Shown in pieces: positions 11,140-24,900 of a stretch of 64,000 bases of DNA. The number at the start of each line of letters is the position of its first letter. The stretch's first letter is position 1. The notes below the pieces were generated by a model. It ran no database searches, was not told where the DNA came from, and was given only the letters and a program-made list of their open reading frames with translations. Source of the stretch: Membranipora membranacea (Eukaryota; Bryozoa; Gymnolaemata; Cheilostomatida; Membraniporidae); the NCBI GenBank assembly GCA_914767715.1, contig OU612065.1, positions 1,922,001-1,986,000 of the forward strand, read 5' to 3'. Both the position numbers and the translations under genes were made by a program.

Positions 11140-12343
11140 ATTAACTGAATGAACAACTTGACTTATAATGGCAATTGAACCTTGAAAATTACAACCGCCA
11201 TCTTGCTGTTGATATGCATATCGATAACGCTGCCACCACAACTTATTCAAAGATCTAATTTTGTTCTCATACAGCTTTGAAATATTGGTGATTTATTTTT
11301 GTATCACAAACCTGCATCTTGAATCCAGCGATAAGTTGCTACCATGTATAACAGAGCATGTTTGCTTATAATAATAATGGTTCTTTGTAATTTGATGTTC
11401 AGATATTTGCATAACTTGCTTTGTTTATATTGATACATTTTACTATTATTGTATTATTTCAAATTTATTCACTCCAAGTTAATTTTTGCTAAACCCTGAA
11501 TAATATTTGGGTGAGCTAGTCTTCCCACCCTGTTTGATCTGATGAACAGAGTAGGTCTTAGCCATATCCGAGACGAGAAGGAAAAAAACAGTCTGACCAA
11601 ATGTTGTTTTTAAATTAATCAAAATATATCTTTAACTGGTCTCTGATATCAAGAGTTGAACTATCATATTCATTCTTTACTGCACACTTGGTTTTTTGTG
11701 ATGTCAACGTATTGGGTGTTGGTATGGTGCACATCATTGTCAACTTCTAGGGCTAGGGCATGTACGTGGTCAGTCAAAGGTTTGAATGACTCGAGCATGC
11801 AACTGAATCCCCTGACTCATGGTCTAAGGTCAGGTGATCACTTAGGTATTGATGAGACAAAACGCTTGGGTCTCACACACTGACTTCAGGATAAGGCCAA
11901 TACCTGTACAATGTGTATCACTGATAAATAGTGTCTAATTTACCTTAGTAACTAAAGTAAATTCACTCCTAGGTATGTTAACTTAATTCGCCCGTTGGTC
12001 ACATAATATCATTTATGGGTTAATGTAGCTACAAGATTTTATTATTGATCGTTTCTCTAGTATCATCACAGATAAACTTGCTAAAAACTTAAATGCCTGA
12101 GCATTGTGATTCAGCAAGGGTTTTTGGCTGCTCTTCTTCACAATTTAGATATCTCAAATCATCATCAGCATAACCTTTCCAGAGGTGTGATCATGTCTGT
12201 CAGACTGTACTGTAACTTTGGTCTGTTTTGTCAGGGAGGATGGAATTCTTAGAATTGTTACAAGCAATTTCAAGTGATGGCATAAATAGATGCGATGATG
12301 GTGTTGCATGGAACATAGCCAAATTCTAAGGCCATCCCATAGA
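11140..12343. other. Intergenic, no gene recognised
   Basis: Sequence downstream of the NUDT19-like gene. I found no clear AATAAA signal close to the stop, only AATAAT-type sequence near 11370. The short frames have no recognisable similarity. Confidence 0.45.
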
Positions 12344-12672
12344 CTTAATAATAAACCTAGACATGACACTATAGACAGCTGAAGTGAGGCGACCTAACGT
12401 CATTGGAAGGTGTAGAAGCGATGATGCTATCATTGATTTACGATCCATAATCCAGGTTTTTGGTTTATAACTCGATCAATTTTGATCGGATTTTGAATAT
12501 GAAAATTGCTTTACAATCAGCAGCATCTTCTCAACAACTTGATGCTATTTCTTGTTCAAGAGATTTTTTTGCCCTTTTTAGTATCAAACTGTTAACATCA
12601 AGCTGCCAAATCTAGTGTAATTTTCTAACTCAAAATCCGATGAAAATTGATCAAGTTATCGACTAAAAACCT
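12344..12672. repeat. Dispersed repeat, copy B, with internal inverted repeat
   Basis: It starts with the same AATAAACCTAGAC as copy A. The segment around 12470-12493 recurs in inverted form at about 12632-12672, so the unit could fold back on itself. It is probably non-autonomous. No coding sequence was seen. Confidence 0.6.
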
Positions 12673-14540
12673 TCCAAAAAGGGGCAAAAACAAGAAAGCA
12701 AGATTGGGAAGTGGATTCTACTTAGGCTGGTGGCTAGTAGAGAGGTTTGTACTGAGACGGATCCTGCTTGAGCATGTTCCATTGATTGTATCGAGTTGAG
12801 TTGTTTTGGTGATCCTAAAACCTCAAGTTTCAGTGGAACTGAATTTATTCTCTACAGTCGGATTTGAAAAAAGTCTCAGGGTGATTTCCATGGGACTGCT
12901 CTGTTTTTGCTTTAATCCTTATATTTGTTCATGTAGGTAGGGAAATCAGGCAGCTGTCCCTGGGCAATTAATGTTTTGTTACTATTTGTCTCATTTACCG
13001 AAATGAGTCTGACTGACATAGAGTTGAGTTATCGTTGCAGCCGTAGGCTATGTGGCAAACTATGCTTCGGCAACCTCTTAATGAGTATGATTTTGTGAAA
13101 TAGTTTTAAAGAACATAAATATCAATTCTAACCTGGGAGTTTGACCTAACTCCTTGGTTTGACCTGTTTTAACCATTTATAACATTATGAGAATTAGGAG
13201 TTGTCTACTCTGAAAGCATAGAAAATCTCATCAAAAATCCGATGGTGACATTGTGTATGTATTACTATAGTGACAATGACCTTTGAGGATTGCACAATGA
13301 AGCCTAGAAGACAGTGAGTGAAACAGAAGTGAGAAACAAAAGGCTTCATTCATTTCAAGGCATCACAGAATTTTGACACCTAACTCGGTTTTAAAAGGCT
13401 GTGCCAGGTTTGTAATACCTTGTAGATTTTAAACTGTAGATAAAATGTATCAATGATGGATAATATTCACCGAGACAAATTTATAAATCTAAATCTATGA
13501 GTCTAGTAGACCTTTTTCTTACATAGATAGATAGATAGTCTTTGATTCCTAGCCCATGCAGTCTATTTTATTCACATCCAGCAGGTCGACATGTGAAGAG
13601 TCCCAGGTATTATTGAGCTTGTTGGTATCCATCATCCAAACATAAGTATAGTTTGTAATAAGAAAGGTTCTTTACCTAAATCAAACACAGGACAAAAGTT
13701 CAAGTAATTTAAAGTTTCTTCAATTATACTCCTTGACCCAAGCAATCGTTCTCCTGTCCTGTCCTGCTAGGAGGGGCTGGGAAGTTGTTACTTTACAGTG
13801 TAAGTAACAGCTTCCCCGCCCCTTTGTCAAAATTGTACCTTTGAGGCTCATTGTAGTTTATGTATGCTTGCAAGCCCCATCAAGCAAGGGTCACGCAGAC
13901 AAGCCTTGGTGCTTTGCCTATTTCCAGGCCAGTATCGCACCCTCCCCCTGGCCGCACACTCCCAGCGACAGTCAGTGGTGGTGATTGATACCAGAGTCAT
14001 AGGCACAGTACATGCTTGCCTCCCTATAGGGTCGTGTGGGGCAGGGGAGAATATCAAAAACTTAAGTTAATTTTATATAACAAACATCCATAATGAGTTG
14101 TCAATGATTGTCTTCGCCAGTAATAATTACTTGCTGTTAAACATGGAAGCTACAAACATTGACTGATCCTCATAAATTCATATCAAATCCCACCTTAACT
14201 TGTTAAAATTGGTACATGAAGTCACTCCATATTAGCTGAACTTAATATTTACCTTACTTGGGTATATGCTCTAACGTAGGTGGTGAAAGGCCACTACCAT
14301 TTATCGCAAAACAAGGAGTAAAAGTAAGTATGTGTTCTTCTCCATGCCAGCTTTGTTGTGTACTCATTTGCCTTAATCTGTAATTGTGGGTCCAATAAGG
14401 GGACTGCAACATGATGTCACTGATTTTAAAATCTAAGGGGAACCCATCTGACCCTTCACAAGCATAAGTCTAAATATATATCCTATCAGGATTTCATAGT
14501 AAATTGTTTGTTGTTGGTGGCCAGGCCATCAACCCGTACG
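12673..14540. other. Intergenic, no gene recognised
   Basis: Contains an imperfect hairpin around 13773-13823 and a GC-richer patch at about 13860-14050 with open frames on both strands. I could not match the patch to a family, and it may be a repeat fragment. Confidence 0.4.
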
Positions 14541-14578
14541 GCTCTGACCAAGGAGTTAGACTCCTTGCTCTGACCAAG
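14541..14578. repeat. Minute hairpin with 12-bp flanking repeat
   Basis: GCTCTGACCAAG occurs at 14541-14552 and again at 14567-14578. Between and overlapping them, CAAGGAGT and ACTCCTTG (14549-14556 and 14560-14567) form a hairpin with a TAG loop. Removing 14 bases restores a single target. The arms match those of the palindrome at 7112-7127. Confidence 0.8.
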
Positions 14579-15966
14579 CCGAGGTAACATGTTTCTACAG
14601 CAGCTCATTTTTTATGTCTCAGATAAAAGCGGATGGTGCCACATGGCTGTTATCCAAATAAGATAGGATGGGTCATATTCATATTGTAGACGAGAACGTT
14701 TTTCAGTTGGTCCAGGGAGGGTCCATTCTCCCTGGTTGGTCGGATAATAATTCGCAAAATGTTACCTTACTCTGCAGTTTTAGATCAAAACATTTATTGG
14801 GATTCTGTTGTGCAATAATGCAATGGATTACCAACACGCAATGGGTTGGGTAGTAAATTTGGCACTCCGAGAACAAAAATTTAACTCTGCGGCCATTTTC
14901 AAAAGGGCTCTCACTGATCAATATTGTGGTACCTAATACAGTCTAAGGGCTGGAACATCTCCAATTTGGTGACGCTCAAATTTCAGCAGTCATTTTAGCA
15001 ATTTAATGTGTCAAAATCAAAGTTCAAGCCCTCCTATTGCGGAGCCCAGTGTCCAACAAACACTGGGTAGGCCCTATCGACTATTGGCTGTATTGCCTCA
15101 ATAAAATTTGCTAAACAATAGATAACTAGGGATGACTATGTGAGGTTAGTTATATTTGTATAAATAAAGGTTGTAATCAGAACTTGATTAAATTAATTCC
15201 AATTTGAGCGACACAGCGGATAAATACCGGCCCTCCTGGGCTTCTACAATTAGCTGTTGCACTCTAGGTACATAACATAAGTCATCTTGGGGTGTCTTTC
15301 AATTAAAAAACACCATAATAATTCTCTGGTAGTTTCATGTTTTATAACAAATGAGGGTTTTGAGTCATGTAATTCTGCTCAAAAAAGCCTCCCTCATTCT
15401 AATTGAAAGCCCATTGTCTTCTAACAGATGACCCCCCCCCCCAGTCTAATTTCAATTTGAATTTATGCAGAGATTACAAATATTATAAAATTGAGCACGT
15501 GTGTTGTTTTTGTTCATGAGTACCATAGTTCTGTACCAATGGATTTTTAATGTAAAATCAATAGTTTCCTTTGACGGAATAATATCACAAAGTAAGACTG
15601 AAAGTGAGCAAATATCCTCAACTGTTCCATGAATTTTATACTGTACGCTGGGTAATGGTATGTGTTATTTATGACTACACACACAAACATTGTGAAGCTC
15701 AATGACGTGTTACTAGGCCCACTTTCAAGATCATATGGTTTTTAATTCTTATGACATGTCAATAGATCTTTCTTCTGCGAAAAAAAGACAGTATGTTAAA
15801 TTTTCCTACAGATTTATGCTGCCATATAATGAATTAATTTCCATTTTGTGGATTACTATTTATAGAGTTTGAGGAAGGGTTTGACAGTAAAACCTAGGAT
15901 AACTACACATAGCTATGACTTACATGAATTAACACCCAAATCATCTGAAAAGGAAAATCACTGACA
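14579..15966. other. Region upstream of the TRPM gene
   Basis: No other gene is seen. It contains a short hairpin at about 15047-15067 (CCCAGTGT and ACACTGGG) and a poly-C tract near 15431. The channel promoter is presumably here, but no core element can be defended. Confidence 0.4.
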
Positions 15967-18900
15967 ATGGCGAGTGTGGACGGTCCAGCAGGTGGTGCCG
16001 TCAAATCACCTGAAAAATCTGTAAGTGCTCAGTAAAGCATGTAGAATATTCCGTCACACTACTACTCAGTGATAAATTGCGAATTTGAAATTTTGTGGAA
16101 GATGGTCATTAAAGTCATAGTCCTAGTCATGTTTGATCGTTGTTAAATGGATTTCCTGTTCCCATACTGAGTATGTCATTACCAGACAAATAAAAGCTAT
16201 ACATAATTATCAATTTTTAACTTCCCGATGGCAATTTATTGTAATCTATATTATGTCACGAATATCCACTTTGAAAATGAGGTTGGGGATGAGAAAGTGG
16301 TAAGTAATAGATGCATTTGTTTCTGTGAATGTGCATGTTGATATCATGAGTATCATCTGGAGTGCTGTGGGTCAAATCATTATAATCACCATTATTAATG
16401 CTGATGTTTTTTCTCATGCTCTTTGGCTGACTGAAAATTTTTGCTTTGTAAAATATCTCCAACACTAGGATCATATAGGATTGTTTGTGTTTATCTGATA
16501 TCAGTTGCTGTTAGTGTCGGAATGTGTGAAAATTATAAGTTTTGAGTGAGCTGCTGTTTTTTTCCTCCAGAGAATATCTGCCTGTACAGCATACCATTGA
16601 ATAAGATTGTATTTGCTACACATAGGAATGCTTTGAGTTATCTTTTGGCACTCTCATTTTCTCTCTAGAATATTCTGAGAAGATCGTTTCAATGTATCTG
16701 GTTTGTTAACTTTTGCTATAGATCCTAAAGAAAACTGCAAAAACTGCCGCATTCATCGGACATATGGAGGAATCGACAACTATCCATGAAGTTGGCACTG
16801 CGGCGGTTTCATCCAATGGTGTACATGCTCAGTTACCGAGACAAAAACAAGTCCTTGGAGATAAGGTAGGTAAAGATAGATATGAAGTAATGATGTCACA
16901 GATTCCTCTATCCATCTGATGAATTATCCACAAAGAGTGCTGACAATTCTATTATTTTACACTAAGCTGTACAGATTTTGATATATATATATATTCCATG
17001 TTTATTCTGGAGAAGAATAAGTCCTTAGGACTTGTACCCAGAGAACAGAAAAATTGTTAAAAATATGGTGTAGAATTAAAAAGGCATGTAACTAAAAATC
17101 AAGAACAATGACAGGTAAAATTACAAAGTACACACAGACATTAATTAGCAGTAAAAAATTACACAAGTTAATGCACAATAGCTAGGAAATGAAAAGTTAG
17201 AACAATGCAGCAGTAGGCTAAAATGAAATGATAAGAACTGACTCATTAATTTAGAAGTTTAAGGACGTGGCTCCGAGTGGCATTTTTTAATGAAGCAAGG
17301 GATTGACTCAGCTTAACATGATTGAGTAATTCGTTAAACTTCTGAGCACCGAAATTAGCCAAACCGAATCTAAAATTTTCCTTAGATAGTCTAAACCCAG
17401 AACTTTTAGCAAGCCGAGTTTCACTAGTTAATTTCTCGGGAGCAGATTGGTATCAATTATTGGGACTACATCAATTATTGAAACTAAATGGGGACACTGG
17501 AGGACAATGGAGGACAATGGGACTAGGATGATAATATTAATATCCTGTTTATGCCAACCAGCATTAATTGAAATAAATAATGTTCATATGACAACTATAG
17601 CAGTAAGGCTGAAGAATACAATATTGTGCTTGATCATGGAACCTGCTCAGCCAGTTTGGGCATTTGTTATTGAGACTGGAAATGTTGACATTGTATTTTC
17701 TAATTGCAGGCAATTGAAAGAAAATGGATCAGGAACAACATGGTTATGAAAATATGCAGAAGCTTCCGCGAGAATCCAAAAGACAAGTAAGTGTATGTTA
17801 CTTGTACATATTAGTTTACAGGTAGGGTAAAATACACGGTTTGGGATGGTATGGTATATTACAGGGAGGGTATACTATAGGTAGGGTATATTACAGGGAG
17901 GGTATACTATAGGTATGGTATATTACAGGGAGGGTATACTATAGGTAGGGTATATTACTGGTAGGGAATAATAGAGTTAGGGTATAGCAAAGGTATGGTT
18001 TGTTACTAATAAGGTATATTACCGATAGGGTACATTATAAGAACTGAGATCTTCTTTAGGGAGTACCACCTTGTTTCAGAGTTGCGGTATTTATTGCAGA
18101 GACTTTTGCCAATGTGGACGTAAGAAGACAAAAGAGCACACACCAGATGCTCTAACTAACAGCACTGATGGTAAATGGAAGGCCACTGATCCGGAATGTG
18201 TCGATGTGGTACGCACGACTGCATATGGAGAGATCGAGTTCCCTAACGCTAATATTGCCAAGGTTTGTTGTTACTTATTATACACATCTCTTATTCACTC
18301 TCATTCATATTAGGCGTCCTGGTATCTGACATGAAATGATTCGCTTGTAAACCGACAAACTGCTCCAGTTATTAATATTAGTTATGGATAATAAATCAGG
18401 AGATTTCAAACATAAAACTGTGCGATCTCTTTGACCAAGATGACGCATTCAATACGTGGACAAGAAATATATTGTTGGTATTGGTATGTTTTGATATAAT
18501 ATATGATCACTGAATAAAATATAATTTATCTATTTCTGCGCTGCTGTAGTTTGTACGAGTGGCTGATGATCCAGATATGGATGATATTATGCATCTTCTC
18601 ACTAACGTATGGGGTCTACAAAAACCAAACCTTCTCATCTCAGTCACTGGTGGAGCCAAGAATATTGTCATGTCTAAAAAACTCAAGGATGCTTTCAAGA
18701 AAGGCCTTCTGAAAACTGCTCAAACAACAGGTGACTACAGCTCGGTTATCAGCTTATCTCTTAAATCGTGATCTGAATCTGAATGTGAGATGTCAAATAA
18801 ATGGCACGGTACTCCCTCGATATCTCATATTTTTTCCCAAAACCGGACGACGATTTTTGTGAAGAGACTAGATTAATCTGAGGTATGAATATTTTGTGAT

Positions 18901-21900
18901 TTTTCTTTGCAGGTGCTTGGATCCTGACAGGCGGTAATAACCATGGAGTGATGAAGTATGTAGGAGAAGCTGTCAACATGTTACAGTCTAGTCGTAAAGT
19001 AGTGGCCTTCGGTATCGCTCCCTGGGGATGTGTAATGAATAAACGGGAGCTCACTGCACCTGAGGTGCGTTATCTCTTATCTTATGGTTAATCAATCAAA
19101 CTCGTTGCAACCTTACTTGGCAAAAAAGTTGGCAAGACTTGCTAGATCTTACCATGGCCTTGGAGTATTACTACCTGGTTATGACATATCAATGGTAATG
19201 TTTTCGGATACCTATAGAAAATAAGATTTATCAAGATGATATGATAATAATCATTTTCGAGACATCACACTCAATGAATAAACCTTCACTTTGTAGGGAG
19301 TGTGGCCAGCATATTACCAGCTTAGAGAAGAAGTATCGAAAAACGCAAACTTGGATCCAAATCATACACATTTTATCCTGGTGGATGACGGCACATTTAG
19401 AAAGTTTGGTACTGAGATTGCGTTTAGAGGGTCTCTTGAGAAGCACATATCAAACATGAAGACAGATGCGGATGAAGCCTCAGCAACCAATGTGCCTGTT
19501 GTTTCCATAGTAGTGGAAGGGGGTCCGGGTACCCTCACAACAGTCAAAGCTGCTATAGATAACGCAACACCTGTCGTTATACTCAATGTGAGTTATCACT
19601 TATTCAAATTTATAGTCTCCAATATTTGTGGCATTGCTGTGAATTTTGTGTTGATTCAATAACATAACGAGCAAGTCCGTCACTTGTTGGCATGTAAGAA
19701 CTGATATGACCAGTGCTATGAATGTTATGGTATGTTGATAGGGCTCAGGGCGTGCTGCTGATATGCTCGCTTATGCATATAACAACACTGAGGAGGAGGA
19801 AGTGCTCACTTACGACAGCACTGGTAAATCAGTCACTGAAAAAATACCTCGAATACCTGATGAGATTAAAACAAAACTTCGCCAAAAAGTCGAGGCTGAG
19901 TGGCCCAAAAAAGATGTGAGTTTTCCGATTCCTTTTCATCATACCTACATCTTGAAGCGTGCACATTGCTAGTCATGATAACAATTTTTGGCTCTTGTTT
20001 CTTGATTTCCAGTACTTAGCGGTGTTCGCCTGTCTGTAACTCACTTCTAACCTTTACTGTTTTGAAATGAGCATTACGGAATATGATCCTTAGTGGATGC
20101 TTGAGATTGTTGGGTTTCAGCTACTCATTCTTCATGTATATACAGGTTGATGAGTTAGTTGAGGTCATTATACACTGTGTTATGAGGAGACATCTCATAG
20201 TTATTTTCTCTCTAGATGATAAGAACACCATGAAGGACATTGACATTGCCATTCTACACGCAATCATGAAAGGTTTGTCTCATCTACAGCAGCTTACTTG
20301 TTGTTGTCTGGCCTATCTACATAATGCTTCTCATACTTTGTGATTGCCTTATGTAAAGCGTGCTGGTAGGATTTGCTATTTTCCTATGGATATGCGCTCA
20401 ACAATCAAGGACCACGTAAAACTGCCTTGTGTATCAATTTTTGGAGTGTTCCTCATATTTTGTACTTGTAGCAAATAAAAACGATGCTATGAACCAGCTG
20501 AAGTTAGCGTTAGCCTGGAACAGGATAGACGTAGTTAGAGAGGAAATCTTCACTGAAGATAAAACCTGGGATGTAAGTCTCTTACACGCTATAACGTTAC
20601 AATATAAACAATATAATTTGACAATTTGATATTGCAGTGCTATATATTGATTTAAAAAAGCAATAACAAATGATTTGATATAACTCTATGGTATAATTGT
20701 AAAATATAACGATTTAATATTATGATGTTGTGTAGCGATACAATATGAAGATATTTCTTTTATCAGGCTACAAGAAACACTCGAGTGCTGTGCTTGATCC
20801 AATTATCAAATTAATCATGGAACAGGAATTGTTTTATCTTGTTATTTTGTCCTCATTAGTTTTTATTGAAAAAAATACCTGTCATTTATATTAGGTATAT
20901 AATGTTGCCAAGATGGGATTGAGACAGTCCCACACATATCACACACAGCCACCCAGTTGTTTATAATTTTATTACAGGCAAAGGGTCTGGAGGACATACT
21001 TCAGACAGCTCTAGTACAGAATAAGGCAGATTTTGTTGATTTGCTAATGGATCACATACACATGGGTAACTTTGTAACAAAGAAGAGGGTTTTAGATCTC
21101 TATAATAATGTACCTTCTAACCACCTTCTATACAGAGTACTGAAAGCTACAAAGTACAAGGTATGCATGCCTCTTATACGTCTTATACCAAATCTCTATT
21201 ACATTGATAGAGGTGTAACTGTAAATATGAGGCAATACATAACAGTAGAGATATTTGAAAGCGATTTTATCCTATAAAATATTTTAAACGCCTGCTAAAA
21301 GTTATCTTTAAACTCTATTGGACATTTTTCTGTCAAAGCATCATGCGCAGACTCACACATTAGTTTTGAAGTCAACACTTTGCTCAGTGGATCAAATGCA
21401 AAACTCCTCAAAAAACTCATTTGTTTCATGTTTTTCTAGTGAATTGACCTTGATCACTTTCATTTGGAGTTTTAATGTGAGCTAAGTTTTTAATGTACTG
21501 AATCGTCTATATTGCTCAAAGTTAGTTATATAATATGACAATGTTTTTAATATTCTTTGCTATAATCTCCCTGACCATTGTTTAAAACGCTGCAGTATGT
21601 CTGAGCACAAAGAATAACACTGCTTCTCATCGTTTCAGCTTTGTGTATGTGCGAGTTGATTGTTTATGTAGTTGAGTATGGAGTAAAGTAAACAGTGGAA
21701 TGTGTATCTGTTTTAGTTGACCTCACTGAATGATGTAGGAGATGTTTTGCAGAGGTTGATTGGAGACTTCTATTCGCCACTCTATATCTATGACAATAGG
21801 TATAACGCCCTAGACACTGATGCTATCTTAGATCGAGTGAAAAAGAGACCAAAGACCAAACACGGACGTCGGCCTAGGCTTATGAGAGCTGTAAGTCTAC

Positions 21901-24900
21901 ATACACTACATAACATCTACATTCTGTAAAACTTTGGAAGATGTTTTTCTTCCTTAAATCTCTACACTTTCATCTTGCAATGAGACATGTCTGTTTGTCA
22001 TTCTTTGTCAATATGTTACAAGTTAGAGAGTTTATCACCAGGTGTTTACTTTTATCTGTGTACTCTGCAGTCTGTAGACAGTTTCCAACTCACAAGATTG
22101 GTAAGAAAGCGACACAACAGCTACCTTATATCTTCTCTTTGTGCATGCTAAGATGCCATATGAAAAGCCTGATTATCAGACAGGGTGGGGTACCTTTACA
22201 TTGCATATATCAAGGTGTAAAAGTTTACTCCTTGTATGTTAACTGCAATTCGCACCTCTTCATAATGAGTCCTGATTTACTTTACTGCTTGGTTCAATTG
22301 TACCACAAAATGGGCAGCCTATGATCAAACAATGGTCACAATGATTGTCTCCGCGCATTGTTCCCTATAATTTGATAGCTCACTGTCACAAGCCTTACCT
22401 TGTAAAGAACGCACAGAATGGTTGGACACAATTTTCTGCTAATATAAGAGTTGTTTTGTGATTGGGCAGCTATCGTTATGGTGATCAGACTGAAACCAGG
22501 GATAATTAGTATCCACTGAATGATTTGGTTGAGGATTTGATAGATAATTTTACTCTGGACCATTTGATAAGTGCGATTAGAATAGTGTGTGAAGATCATT
22601 CTAAACAAATATTATTCTTGTTGAGAAGCATCTTGTGAAATCGGTTAATCATAATATTGGAAGATTTCAACACCTCGTTCATCACACACACACATCCGCT
22701 TGCATAGAGCATTTGACAATTTTCTCATAGTTTTATGACCAACATATTTTTTTATAAACAAAGACAAAAATTCTGGTTTGTCTGGTTTTTATTAATGGCG
22801 GATTCTGCTGCATTTGCAGAAGTCATTTTACCAAGGAGACAGCAGTGACAGTGAGGATGATAACAGAGACTCAGCTATAATTGCTGCCAGTTATGGGACA
22901 GCTATTGGTGCCAAACATGTGGACATCGCTAAAAACAAAGTGGTACCTAGCATAGAAACTGGTGGCAGAAAAGCAAGTAAGTCATTGAAAAATTGACATT
23001 AAAGCTTCGAAGTGGAGTGGCCAACTAACTCTGCGTTTGCTCTGATACACAGAGTTGTATTTAGAAAATACGAATAATTGTGACTTTCCAGCTTAGTTAA
23101 CTTATCTTATTGTTGTAGAGAGGGTATATGACTTTGATTTACCCGCCCGTGAGCTGTTCCTATGGGCTGTACTTATGGGACGTAGAGACATTGCTATGCT
23201 TTTCCTTCAGGAAGAAAAGGTAACATTAACTTCCCTGTGTTTCTAGGATGAGGAGGATGGCACTTATAGATATATGATAGTAGTTATATTAGGGAGGAAT
23301 AGCCTATTCGTTGGTTAAATATTAAATAGACAAAAGAATTCAGTTTTTACCTTTTCTTCAACAAGTTAATTGCAGCAATCACACTAGGTTCGATACTTGG
23401 TTTTGTGATTACAGTACGCGATTGCCCCGGCTCTCACCGCCTCACGTATACTTCGCAGTATGAGGAATGAATCTGTGGACTCTGAAGTCATCAGTGAGAT
23501 CGAGAATCTAGCCAGGTAACAACCCAACCTTGTCAACAGTTTTTCTTATCTAGGTCCCGACCAGTAGTTCTCTTAGGCTGTGATACAAATTGTGTCATAG
23601 ATCTCACTAAACCCTTTTTGATAAGTGGGTTCTAGAAAACGTGGAAGGGCGGAAAATTTTAATCATCGCGGAGAATCGTTCTCTGCTATTTCAAAAAAGC
23701 AAAAATCAAATTTAAAAAAAACTCTTTTTGCATTAACATTATTTTCCCAGTTGAAACCTCTCAAATATTTGACGTTGAGTCACAGTGACCTCTGGAAGTT
23801 CATTTTGGGGCAAAAAAGTGCCCTTTTTAAATTGAGCCCACTGTGACTTGATTTTGAGGTATTTGATTAGTTTATGCTTTCACTATATAGAGGAGGCATG
23901 AAACTAACTGGAGGAGTGACATTTTGGTGAAACTTTATGATTTTAGGCCTCCTGTCTTTGAGACTCGAAATTGATTTTTGCAATAGTAATAGGGCCATTT
24001 CTGACCCCTCATTGCATGCAACCCCAATAATGCAGAAACTAAAATTTCCAATTTATTGTACCATTTTGGTCTTTTACTGTCACTTCCATCAATAATCTTA
24101 CCAGCTTACAGATCCTGGTTGTCACAACTGTAACAGATAATAACCCAAATTTTATCTAACTTAGGTCAAGTTTTTCCAGCCAAAATTCAGAAAGATGTCG
24201 GTCAAATTTGTTGGCAGTATGATGAACAGCAAGAGATTGTCTAGGTTTTGTCAGAAGCGATTGTTGATTTTGGCTTTACATCTTGAGTATTTGGATTTTT
24301 GTGGCTAAACCAGCTTCCATTAAACTAGAGAGTATTTTTTTCGAGGTTTTTTCGGTGGGCGTTTGATGATAAATTCAATAGTTGAGAAGTTATGAGCAGA
24401 AACATTTCTCTTTTGATGCTAACAATCACCCAAAAAAAGGTGATCCATTGTTGTACACAATGTGCTTTGCATGTAATACTGCATATAGATTGTCATCACG
24501 CTTTTGCATAACGTAATTTACTGCATCATTTTGCCCATTGCTGCCTATATGTTTTCAATGTATTATAGTTGATGTACAACTAATCAAGTTAGAAACATGC
24601 GGTTTAAAAAAATCTGGGATATTAAACCTAAGTCGAACTGCTGGCAAAGTGTCAGTGAAGGAATTTTTGAGAAATGACAAGTAGTTCCTGAGAAACTGAA
24701 AAGGCGATATATCGCGTTAAACGATTAGCCTTAACTGATAGAAAAATAAACTAAAAACCACTAAGAAATCATGTCCATGTTTTGACACCCTAAAATGATT
24801 TTTCCCAAATAATTTCGAAACACACTCATACAGTAGTGATGTGTCAATGTGTTTCCAATAGTTTTGTTAAACATCATCAAATTTAAGGTGAAAAACCATT

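Noticed and set aside
13848-14070. GC-richer patch with open frames on both strands
   Set aside because: The complementary frames mirror each other and match nothing I recognise. It is probably a repeat fragment.
21941-22324. 127-codon frame inside TRPM intron 12
   Set aside because: It has no similarity to the channel, and the flanking exons join in phase without it.
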